A stretch of DNA of 46,795 nt, taken from a virus. The DNA lies in IMG/VR virus record IMGVR_UViG_3300042889_000803, positions 1-46,795 of that record. The stretch is one strand, 5' to 3'. Made by a program: the position numbers and the translations under genes. The notes below the pieces were generated by a model. It was not told the DNA's origin and did not search any database. It saw nothing but the letters and a program-made list of their open reading frames with translations. Every line of letters starts with the position of its first letter. Position 1 is the stretch's first letter. Shown here in pieces: positions 27,998 through 35,260 of this stretch.

Positions 27998-30005
27998 TCT
28001 TCATATCCTTACAACGATCTATCCATAACTCGTAACTGTGATCCATTTGGCCGTTAAATGATCCTATTAAGTTTTTGCTCAATTCAATAGCTTGATCAAA
28101 CTGTTGATCTCTATACGATTGTAGCATCTGATTATGGTTTAGTCTAGCCGCTTGGTAAGAAGCCATGTTTACACCCTCTGTGTGTAATGGTGTGTAAATG
28201 CGTAGACCAATTGTTTTGCCTTTGACTGCGATGTTGTCCAATTCCAGTGTAAAAATTTCATCTTTAACTATGTCATTAGTATTAGGTCCAATAATTAACA
28301 ATACACCGTATGACTTTGTTTGTCCTTCTAAACGTGCAGCAGTGCTTACACTATCACCTAGCACGTCATAGCCGAACTTACTTTTAGCACCAATGTTACC
28401 AATCAATGTTTCGCCGGTGTTAACACCAGCACCCATACCAACTGGAGGTTTTCCACTGGCTGTAAGTTCTACGTTGAAATCTTCAATTGCTTTAATCATT
28501 TGCTGTGCTGTTTTGACAGCAGTGAACGCATGTCGAGGATCATCTAACGGAGCACCGTGTACGTGTAAACTGGCATCTCCAATGAACTTAATCAGTGTGC
28601 CATCGTTTGCTAATACAGGAATACTCAACGCTGTCATGTAGTCATTCATAATCTGTGTGAGTCCTTCTACATCATCACCAAAGCTTTCACCCAGTGTTGT
28701 AAAGCCACGCAGGTCGGTCATGACAATTGAAAGCTCTTTACGTTCGCCGCCTAATTTAATAAGCTCTGGATTCTTTTGTAGTCGTTCTACTATAGTAGGA
28801 TTAACATAACTACCAAATTGTTTCTTTATTTGTTGCTTCTGTAAGAACTCACTTACAAACTTAACACCATAAGTGTGAAGAGCAACAAGAATAAGACCAA
28901 ACGAGATTGCCGTCGCATCTGATAAGATGAGCCAACTACTGAAAGCCCACATAGTACCAGGGACGACGGCACCAACAATAACCACAGTAGCACCAATGCC
29001 AACATAAGTCCACCTCGATAAGAAAATTAATAATAAACCAAATGCTACAAGTGCTAGAATCTCAGCGCCATCCGCATAATCAGGACGCTGTATAACAACA
29101 CCATTAGCCATGGTTGTTATAACTGCAGCGTGTAATTGATGCGGGAACACTGCGCCAACTGCTGTGGGTACTGGATTAGAGATGCCCGCGGCTGTGGGAC
29201 CAACCACAACTATTGCTCGATTAAAATCTTTAGGAAGATCAGTAAGACTATACGATTGATTAGTTTGGCTCCAATCGATCCATATGCGTCCAAGGTTGTC
29301 TGTGGTAACAGGACCAAACTTGGGAATACGCATTTTCTCAACGCCACCTTCAAATAATTTTACTTGGAATGTTGAGTCGCCTGCGGCCACACGCAATGTT
29401 TCCATGGCTATGCTGGGATACAGTTTATCGTCAACTGACACAATTAGTGGCATACGACGATTAACGCCGTCTACTTCTGGTAGTGTACTAACGATACCAA
29501 CACCTGCCGCATTATTTTCTAGTTGCGGAATATTAGCAATAAGTCCTGGGTACTGAACTATTTGGTCTAACCATTCTGGCCCCATTACAGCACTGCCTGG
29601 AGCACGGGGAGTATTTTTAGTCTTATCGCTAGGCACTGATCCCAGTACTACAGGATACTGTTTAAGAGCAGTTCCGAGAACTGCGTCACCACCAGTACGA
29701 TCAGGCTCAGCCATAAGAACGTTGAGCACAACAAGGCCAGCACCACGAGCATACAGGTCTTTAATAATTTTAGCATATTCTGCCCTTGGTAATGGCCATT
29801 GGCCGTATTTGTCTAACGCGGCTTCATCTATATTAACTGTAACAATATTGTCAGGAGCAGGAACTGCTCTTGGTTGTGTAACCAGTGTGTCAAAATAACG
29901 TAGTCTTACGCTTTCAACAAATGAGGGGTCTGCAATTCGTATACCCACTACTAACGTTAGGGTTAATAGAGCAGTCCAAGGGCTTGTTAAGATTTTTTTT
30001 AGCAT
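27945..30005 (-). CDS. CHASE2-domain class III adenylyl/guanylyl cyclase
   Basis: A 686-residue sensor enzyme: N-terminal TM helix (about 8-25), periplasmic CHASE2 domain (about 30-300), three TM helices (about 305-390) and a class III cyclase domain (about 425-600). Metal aspartates are in VMTDLRGFT and KFIGDASL; the K of KFIGD and D of YDVLGD fit ATP binding. The usual VNxAARLE Asn is Ser here (VSTAARLEG), so turnover needs testing. It lies just downstream of the curli-like cluster. An ATAAATA box sits 4 nt before the ATG. Confidence 0.88.
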   Translation of the reverse strand: MLKKILTSPWTALLTLTLVVGIRIADPSFVESVRLRYFDTLVTQPRAVPAPDNIVTVNIDEAALDKYGQWPLPRAEYAKIIKDLYARGAGLVVLNVLMAEPDRTGGDAVLGTALKQYPVVLGSVPSDKTKNTPRAPGSAVMGPEWLDQIVQYPGLIANIPQLENNAAGVGIVSTLPEVDGVNRRMPLIVSVDDKLYPSIAMETLRVAAGDSTFQVKLFEGGVEKMRIPKFGPVTTDNLGRIWIDWSQTNQSYSLTDLPKDFNRAIVVVGPTAAGISNPVPTAVGAVFPHQLHAAVITTMANGVVIQRPDYADGAEILALVAFGLLLIFLSRWTYVGIGATVVIVGAVVPGTMWAFSSWLILSDATAISFGLILVALHTYGVKFVSEFLQKQQIKKQFGSYVNPTIVERLQKNPELIKLGGERKELSIVMTDLRGFTTLGESFGDDVEGLTQIMNDYMTALSIPVLANDGTLIKFIGDASLHVHGAPLDDPRHAFTAVKTAQQMIKAIEDFNVELTASGKPPVGMGAGVNTGETLIGNIGAKSKFGYDVLGDSVSTAARLEGQTKSYGVLLIIGPNTNDIVKDEIFTLELDNIAVKGKTIGLRIYTPLHTEGVNMASYQAARLNHNQMLQSYRDQQFDQAIELSKNLIGSFNGQMDHSYELWIDRCKDMKNVKLPKDWDGIFRATSK

Positions 30006-30009
30006 CCAA

Positions 30010-30017
30010 TATTTATG
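30010..30017 (-). promoter_or_regulatory. CATAAATA late-type promoter, near-leaderless
   Basis: CATAAATA ends 4 nt before the ATG of the cyclase gene, placing it under its own late-type promoter. Confidence 0.6.
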
Positions 30018-30035
30018 CTGTTTTTAGTTTGAAAC

Positions 30036-30233
30036 TTAATAAGCTAGCGGAATTTCTTCTAAAAACGGAAATTTTATTAATACAAACTCTCTGTATCGTT
30101 CTTCTACTACAAATTCAACATCGTTCCTGCGTACATAAAATTCCCCGCCGCATTCTTGTATATAATATCCTACTTCGTCGCTATACATCTTGTATTCTGG
30201 CGCATACATACGTAAGCTAAACATTATTATCAT
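30036..30233 (-). CDS. Hypothetical protein (65 aa)
   Basis: MIIMFSLRMYAPEYKMYSDE then a beta-rich part (VGYYIQECGGEFYVRRNDVE). The start at 30233 overlaps the stop of the curlin-repeat gene (TAATG), so it is the last cistron of the curli-like cluster. No secretion signal is clear. It could be a chaperone or regulator for the cluster but has no recognised family. Confidence 0.6.
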   Translation of the reverse strand: MIIMFSLRMYAPEYKMYSDEVGYYIQECGGEFYVRRNDVEFVVEERYREFVLIKFPFLEEIPLAY

Positions 30234-31381
30234 TATCTGCCCTGCGTGACTGTAATAGGGGCGCACCCGCCAGCTGTAGTACAGTTGTTTGTAATGGAGT
30301 AATACTGCTGTGTTGTGCCAGACTGTATTAGATTTAAACTAGAAGGTTGCGGTCCAGTTAATGTAACACTGGCCATATGGCTGGCGGTTCCTTCTTGTAG
30401 AACATCAACAGTTTTATTTCCACCACTTAGATTAACTTCAGCATAGTGACTTCCGCTGCCTTGTTGTTTTAGTATAAGACTATTGTTATTATCTTGAACA
30501 TTAACAAACGCACCTTTGGCGCCGCCGGTACTAGTCTGTTCAATTTTTACAGTATTGAAATTTCCAATAACTTGTAGATCAACATAGTTTACCTGCGTAG
30601 AACCGTTTCCTGTTTGTTTAATATCAATGTCGTTGCTCAACCCATTTCCATAGTAGTTAACGTAGTTTTGTTTAGTCCCAGATTGATCTACTACTACTTC
30701 GTTTTGTGTGCCAAGTTGTTCTATATTCACTCGACTGTCATTAGTTGTACGATTTACAAACGATTGTATTTTGGCTACATTAGTAGCACTAGCATTAAAC
30801 GGTGAAGCACTCCCTCCGCAACACAACGCCGGGGGCGGCGGCCCTGCTGGAGCGGCTGTTTGTCCAGCGGCTAACGGTTCTGAGCTCGGTGGAGTATATG
30901 CTTGTAATTGTGTGTTATTTGGATTGTCTTGAGTCACTGCCCAGTTGCCACTTTGTCCGTTATTATAACCAGCCCCAGTAGTGATCAATGTGCCCCACAT
31001 GCCGTTGCCGTTATAGAAGATAGCACCATCTGCTAGTGCTCTAAACGATCCTGTGTTGTTGATTGTTTTGTATCTTGTGCCGTCGCTATTGAACACTGCC
31101 ATACCATATGTACCGGGATTAGTAGTGCTATTGAAGAATCCAATATAACGACCATTTGCGCTAGCATCCTGCGTTTGTGCTTGAGTCCAACGTGCCGCCT
31201 GAGTAGTTTGAGTGGCATAGTTCACTGACGCATAGATATAACTAAAACCACTGGCATATAATCTGCCACCACTAATGTACCACTGTACATCAAATATCTG
31301 TGCTGTGCTAAGTTTTAGATCAGTAATGCCACCAAAGGCATTTGAACATACAAATAGTAAGAATATTAAAAAACGTTTCAT
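30233..31381 (-). CDS. Secreted curlin-repeat protein with N-terminal domain
   Basis: A 382-residue protein with signal peptide (MKRFLIFLLFVCSNAFG). Residues 20-190 are an Asn/Gly/Thr-rich beta domain; a Pro/Ala linker (APAGPPPPALCCGG) follows; residues 200-375 carry repeats of the curlin type (VNIEQLGTQNEVVVDQSG, DIDIKQTGNGSTQVNY, VKIEQTSTGG, LILKQQGSGS). Curlin repeats stack as amyloid beta-helices in CsgA/CsgB. The added N-terminal domain is not found in CsgA and may be an adhesin or receptor-binding part. ATGA overlap with the upstream FecR gene. Confidence 0.82.
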   Translation of the reverse strand: MKRFLIFLLFVCSNAFGGITDLKLSTAQIFDVQWYISGGRLYASGFSYIYASVNYATQTTQAARWTQAQTQDASANGRYIGFFNSTTNPGTYGMAVFNSDGTRYKTINNTGSFRALADGAIFYNGNGMWGTLITTGAGYNNGQSGNWAVTQDNPNNTQLQAYTPPSSEPLAAGQTAAPAGPPPPALCCGGSASPFNASATNVAKIQSFVNRTTNDSRVNIEQLGTQNEVVVDQSGTKQNYVNYYGNGLSNDIDIKQTGNGSTQVNYVDLQVIGNFNTVKIEQTSTGGAKGAFVNVQDNNNSLILKQQGSGSHYAEVNLSGGNKTVDVLQEGTASHMASVTLTGPQPSSLNLIQSGTTQQYYSITNNCTTAGGCAPITVTQGR

Positions 31382-32472
31382 GGTCTTCTCAATACACCAG
31401 TCTTCTGTACGATGTTTACTACGTTGCCTCCTGGATCTCCGCTACCAACAAACGTAAACGCATACTGATCGTTGTGACTAATAGCTACAAATGTGTTTGA
31501 ATCATATCCAGATGTTTTTACTTCAGCGTAATGATCTGTATTGCTTCTATATGCTGTACCCTTACCTTTGCTTTGTATATCAGGTGAATCATTCTTTTCC
31601 CATGCTACACAAACTGTAGTACTTGGATTACAACCTTTCTTACCATCGGCAAATGTATCTGGTAATAGTACAGGGTCGCTTTTCTCGTTGGCTTTTTCAA
31701 CACGCATGGCTATTTGTCGTTGGGCGTCTGCCTCCATTTCTTCCAGTTCAGTATCACGTTTACTTCTGCCAGACTCCTTAATTGCTTGTTGAATTTCTTG
31801 AGGCTTAACTAAGATAAGATTGTTACCAATTTTACCCTCAATAGTACTAACTACTACCGGAGCAGTTGGCATCATTGAGTTACTTGTTACGTAAGTAGCT
31901 TCAAAGGCTTTATCTAGGGTTACTGATCCCATACCTGTACTTACAGTAATACTACCCACTTTACAACGTTGTTCGTCTAATTCAAATTGTTTAGTATCTT
32001 TTTCATCTTTACAACTAGGCACTAGCATAATAAGACTTTGGCCTGTTTCGTCTACAGTCATGGTAAAGTCAGTGCCACGCACTGCTACTGTAGCTGTTGG
32101 AGTTTTGATGTTTACCTGTTGCGGATTATTTTTAGCAATCTGTCCGCTAGCATATCGAACAGTGCCCATACCGACCCTAAGAGCAAGTTTGCCCGCGTCT
32201 GATGCCTTAGGATCAAAAACAAAGTCGTCGATAAGTAGTCGACTGTTTTCTGTAATTTTGACTTTGGTATCATCTTTGAATGTAATGTTGCTTACACAAG
32301 CACCGGTAGTATATGTGTCCATGCTTTCAATCTCAGCACCCTTAACCCCTGACATCTTTTTCTTGTTGCGTTCAACTTCACAGGCTGTGCCCTTGTTTTC
32401 TGAAACCGTGCCGATACCAGCCCAAGAAGGGCTGGCAAATGTTAGCAGTAGGGCTAACAGTAAGACACGCAT
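31378..32472 (-). CDS. Secreted FecR-domain protein
   Basis: A 364-residue protein with signal peptide (MRVLLLALLLTFASPSWAG). Residues 20-160 match the FecR domain: TVSENKGTACEVER, KDDTKVKITENSRLLIDDF, VGMGTVRYASG and the closing TPTATVAVRGTDFTM. A helix-rich segment with coiled-coil character follows (about 230-270, AIKESGRSKRDTELEEMEAD), then a C-terminal beta domain. FecR domains are extracytoplasmic and often anchor or regulate surface structures. It sits between two curlin-repeat genes and overlaps one of them by ATGA. Confidence 0.82.
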   Translation of the reverse strand: MRVLLLALLLTFASPSWAGIGTVSENKGTACEVERNKKKMSGVKGAEIESMDTYTTGACVSNITFKDDTKVKITENSRLLIDDFVFDPKASDAGKLALRVGMGTVRYASGQIAKNNPQQVNIKTPTATVAVRGTDFTMTVDETGQSLIMLVPSCKDEKDTKQFELDEQRCKVGSITVSTGMGSVTLDKAFEATYVTSNSMMPTAPVVVSTIEGKIGNNLILVKPQEIQQAIKESGRSKRDTELEEMEADAQRQIAMRVEKANEKSDPVLLPDTFADGKKGCNPSTTVCVAWEKNDSPDIQSKGKGTAYRSNTDHYAEVKTSGYDSNTFVAISHNDQYAFTFVGSGDPGGNVVNIVQKTGVLRRP

Positions 32473-32474
32473 AA

Positions 32475-33302
32475 TTACCTCGCAATAGCTGTAGCTGGTG
32501 ACGCAATAGTTGTACTGCTAGTACGAACTGTGATAGTATTGTTGCTACCTTGTGTTTGAATATTTACAGTAGTATCGTTAGTACCTTGTTGCTGTGTAGT
32601 AATACTGTTGTAATCGCCAGTAGTCATCATAGCAAGATTATGGCCGTTTGCGCCAGCTGCATCTAACTGCTGTAGATTGAATACATTGGCATTTCCTGTA
32701 ACTACGTTTGACACTGTGCCTCTACTACTAAGCAAACTACTGGTCACTTGGTTATCATTACCAATCAAGTTTGTGCTAGTAACAATATTGCTACCAACTA
32801 GGTCTTGAATGATCATGTTGTTGTTACCAATAATCTGTTCTGTAATAACGTTTTGGCTATTTGTAGCGGCATTAGGATTACCAATAGTTAGTCTAGTTTG
32901 ATTACCATTACCTAACATATTAGTAGTGTAGCTGTTATTGCTGCCACGAATATTATATTGGCTACTGTTAGCATTTCCAGTTTGTGTAATGTCAACTATG
33001 TTTGTACTTCCAGTAATAGTGCCGTAGTTAGTAGAACTTGGTGCGTCTGGAGTCAGTGTGGTAATACCTGTTCCTGCTACTGCGGTTGCCACAGTTGTAG
33101 TAACACCACCAACATTGTTGGTCCCACCAACTTGCTCGATAGTGATAGTATTGCTACTACCCACTTGTTCGATATAAACCTTGTTAGGACCTGTTGCTGT
33201 CTGAGCACCACTTATGGTGGCAAAGCCCAAAAGCATCACTGTGAGTAATTTTCTCGACAACCCACAACCGCCTGTCATTGTTTGTTTCATTTTTGTTAAC
33301 AT
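32475..33302 (-). CDS. Curlin (CsgA/CsgB)-like repeat protein
   Basis: A 275-residue protein with signal peptide (SRKLLTVMLLGFATISGAQ). The mature part is a run of curlin-like repeats: VYIEQVGSSNTITIEQVGG, NIVDITQTGNANSSQY, LQQLDAAGANGHN, ITTQQQGTNDTTVNIQTQGS, with the Q-x-G-x-x-N pattern that forms the amyloid core. It is longer than E. coli CsgA (about 151). The start may be 33302 or the ATG at 33290; no strong SD lies directly before either. Confidence 0.85.
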   Translation of the reverse strand: MLTKMKQTMTGGCGLSRKLLTVMLLGFATISGAQTATGPNKVYIEQVGSSNTITIEQVGGTNNVGGVTTTVATAVAGTGITTLTPDAPSSTNYGTITGSTNIVDITQTGNANSSQYNIRGSNNSYTTNMLGNGNQTRLTIGNPNAATNSQNVITEQIIGNNNMIIQDLVGSNIVTSTNLIGNDNQVTSSLLSSRGTVSNVVTGNANVFNLQQLDAAGANGHNLAMMTTGDYNSITTQQQGTNDTTVNIQTQGSNNTITVRTSSTTIASPATAIAR

Positions 33303-33482
33303 TAGATTATTATTCTCTAATGTTGCTCCTTGGGGATTATCCCTCTTTTAGTTAATTTTATTTCTTACAACTTACCTCTTTACGAAAATATTTACTCAAT
33401 TAGCTGTAGAAATTATACTCTGCTGTTATTTTCTCAACATGTAAAAAAATTTACACTGTTAAAAAATCAACACTTTCTCTGT
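33303..33482 (-). promoter_or_regulatory. AT-rich gap between csgG-like and curlin genes
   Basis: 180 nt with no gene. On the minus strand it holds a weak hairpin (UGUAAA/UUUACA with U run) after csgG, a TATAAT box near 33415 and an AAGGAGCAAC ribosome-like site near 33325. It may separate expression of the pore genes from the fibre genes. Confidence 0.35.
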
Positions 33483-34685
33483 TTAATTACCTAACTTGCT
33501 GTTTTGAATCCAACCGCCACGGCCGGTTCCATCTGACATTGTTACTCTCCACCACCCTTCTATTCCGGGTTGTTTTACATCTACTACGGTGCCTTTAGGT
33601 ATCCACCATTTACGTGTACTTGCTTCATTTTCACTTGCGTACAAGAAAGAATTTTCTAGTAGTGTACGTTGACCAAACAATGCCTTAGGTTCTTCTTTCT
33701 TTACTTCTGCGGGGGCACTGGGTACGGCCTCGGTTTGGGTTTTGGGTTGGGCTTGTGATTGAACCACGACATCTTTCTTCTCCTCTACTACCGGCGCAGG
33801 CACTATATTTGGTATAGGTGCTTCTATAGTTGGAATTACTGCGACTGGAGCACTTACTTTATTACTTTTAAATGCCCAGTGTCCCTTACGGGCGCCTTCG
33901 TTAATTGTGTTTACCACTGCTGCCTGTACTGCTACATCAATAGCCCTGTTAATGCTTTCGTTTATACTGCCGCCAACTTCACCTTCAAGGGCATTAGCGC
34001 CAGCGCCATATTGTGTACCATCGTCAACAAACCGAAGTAATGTTAGTTTGTCCATATAACTTAGGACTGTTTTAGTTACTGTGACCGTAGTTAATATTTC
34101 ACCCGTTGCTACACTAACTGTTCGTAAAGTAACTGTTACTGTATCTGATTGGTATTGTGTACTAGCACCTATGCCAAATATTCTTACGCCACTTCCACCA
34201 GTAAGTGTATTTGAATCGTAGCCAACAATGCCGCCTTCCATGATAATTCCAGCAAACATCATAGGAGGAAGAGCCTTAGCATCTTTGCCTTGATATTGTT
34301 CGCGCATCTGTCGAATCATTTGACGTTCTTTGATTAGGTTTTCTAATCCTACACGTTCTAACACAGTAAACCAACGAGCATCGCCCACATCTTGTAACGC
34401 TTTAATTAGATAGTTTTCAGCTCCCTGAGTAACTGCCGAACTTAAACTAGCAATTAACGGTTGTGACTTACGTTGGCCAGTTAAATCTCGGAACCCATAT
34501 ACTGCTACAGCAACAGGACCGCCTTCTGGTGGCAATAATTTATTTGAATCTTTCTTTAAAAATTTACTAGTTTCAACCGTTGGTTCGTCAAACTGATTAC
34601 CAGTTAACTTTTGTTTAATAGCTGAACCCGTGGCGCAGCCAGACAACACTGCTACAACTGCCAAGGATAAAAATGTTTGTCTCAT
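33483..34685 (-). CDS. csgG: CsgG-like curli secretion pore lipoprotein with C-terminal SH3 domain
   Basis: A 400-residue protein. The signal peptide ends in the lipobox LSGC (C17). Residues 40-270 match CsgG: VAVYGFRDLTGQRK, WFTVLERVGLENLIKERQMI, MFAGIIMEGGIVGYDSN, TQYQSDTVTVTLRTVSVATGEIL and the following TVTVTKTVLS. CsgG forms a nonameric outer-membrane pore. After a Pro/Glu/Lys linker (about 285-345) it has an SH3-like domain (about 345-400, RKWWIPKGTVVDVKQPG ... GGWIQNSKLG) that cellular CsgG lacks. SD AAGGA before the ATG; 9 nt after csgF. Confidence 0.9.
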   Translation of the reverse strand: MRQTFLSLAVVAVLSGCATGSAIKQKLTGNQFDEPTVETSKFLKKDSNKLLPPEGGPVAVAVYGFRDLTGQRKSQPLIASLSSAVTQGAENYLIKALQDVGDARWFTVLERVGLENLIKERQMIRQMREQYQGKDAKALPPMMFAGIIMEGGIVGYDSNTLTGGSGVRIFGIGASTQYQSDTVTVTLRTVSVATGEILTTVTVTKTVLSYMDKLTLLRFVDDGTQYGAGANALEGEVGGSINESINRAIDVAVQAAVVNTINEGARKGHWAFKSNKVSAPVAVIPTIEAPIPNIVPAPVVEEKKDVVVQSQAQPKTQTEAVPSAPAEVKKEEPKALFGQRTLLENSFLYASENEASTRKWWIPKGTVVDVKQPGIEGWWRVTMSDGTGRGGWIQNSKLGN

Positions 34686-34694
34686 AATTTATCC

Positions 34695-35168
34695 TTAAAA
34701 TCCAAATGTACCACTTGGTACTTTCATTTCTGTAAATTGTCTTGGGTCAAGAGCGTTTTCAATACGAACAATAATAAATGTGCCGTCTACTTTCCATGTG
34801 ATGTTATTGCCAGCTACTGTCATTTCTCCGCAAACTCCGTTGGTTACAGCGCATTGTGGAGCACCATTAGTGCCAAAAAGGCTATCTGTAATTTGTTTGG
34901 CTAATTGTGAGTAAATGCGACTTTCTAAGTTTGCTTGAAATTTAGCTTGCGGGGTGTTTAGTTTGTCACTTTCTTCTTTTGCTTTTAATGCTTCGCCAGC
35001 CGCCTTATTTTTGTCTTTAGCTTGAGTTTCTAATTGATAAAGTGTTAAGACGTGAGAACCGTAGCCAATACCGCTAAAGGATGGACTACTAAAATTATGT
35101 TGTAATTCTGCTGAATTAGATGCCGATGCAACTAATATAGCCCCAATTGCTACTAGTAAGGTTTTCAT
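34695..35168 (-). CDS. csgF: CsgF-like curli assembly protein
   Basis: A 157-residue protein with signal peptide (MKTLLVAIGAILVASASNS). The mature N-terminus LQHNFSSPSFSGIGYGSHVL matches the CsgF segment that plugs the CsgG pore (F-x-NPxFGG). The rest (SRIYSQLAKQITDSLFG ... CGEMTVAGNNITWKVDGTFI) follows the CsgF helix-strand order. The leader before the ATG is identical over 16 nt to that of the 24847 gene. It is the first gene of the pore part of the cluster. Confidence 0.85.
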   Translation of the reverse strand: MKTLLVAIGAILVASASNSAELQHNFSSPSFSGIGYGSHVLTLYQLETQAKDKNKAAGEALKAKEESDKLNTPQAKFQANLESRIYSQLAKQITDSLFGTNGAPQCAVTNGVCGEMTVAGNNITWKVDGTFIIVRIENALDPRQFTEMKVPSGTFGF

Positions 35169-35260
35169 CGATTCGCTCCCGATATACCGTATAGTATTTA
35201 CGGTAAAGGGGCAACTAATTATAATAGTGTATAATTTGTTCTAGATTAAGAACTTGATGA

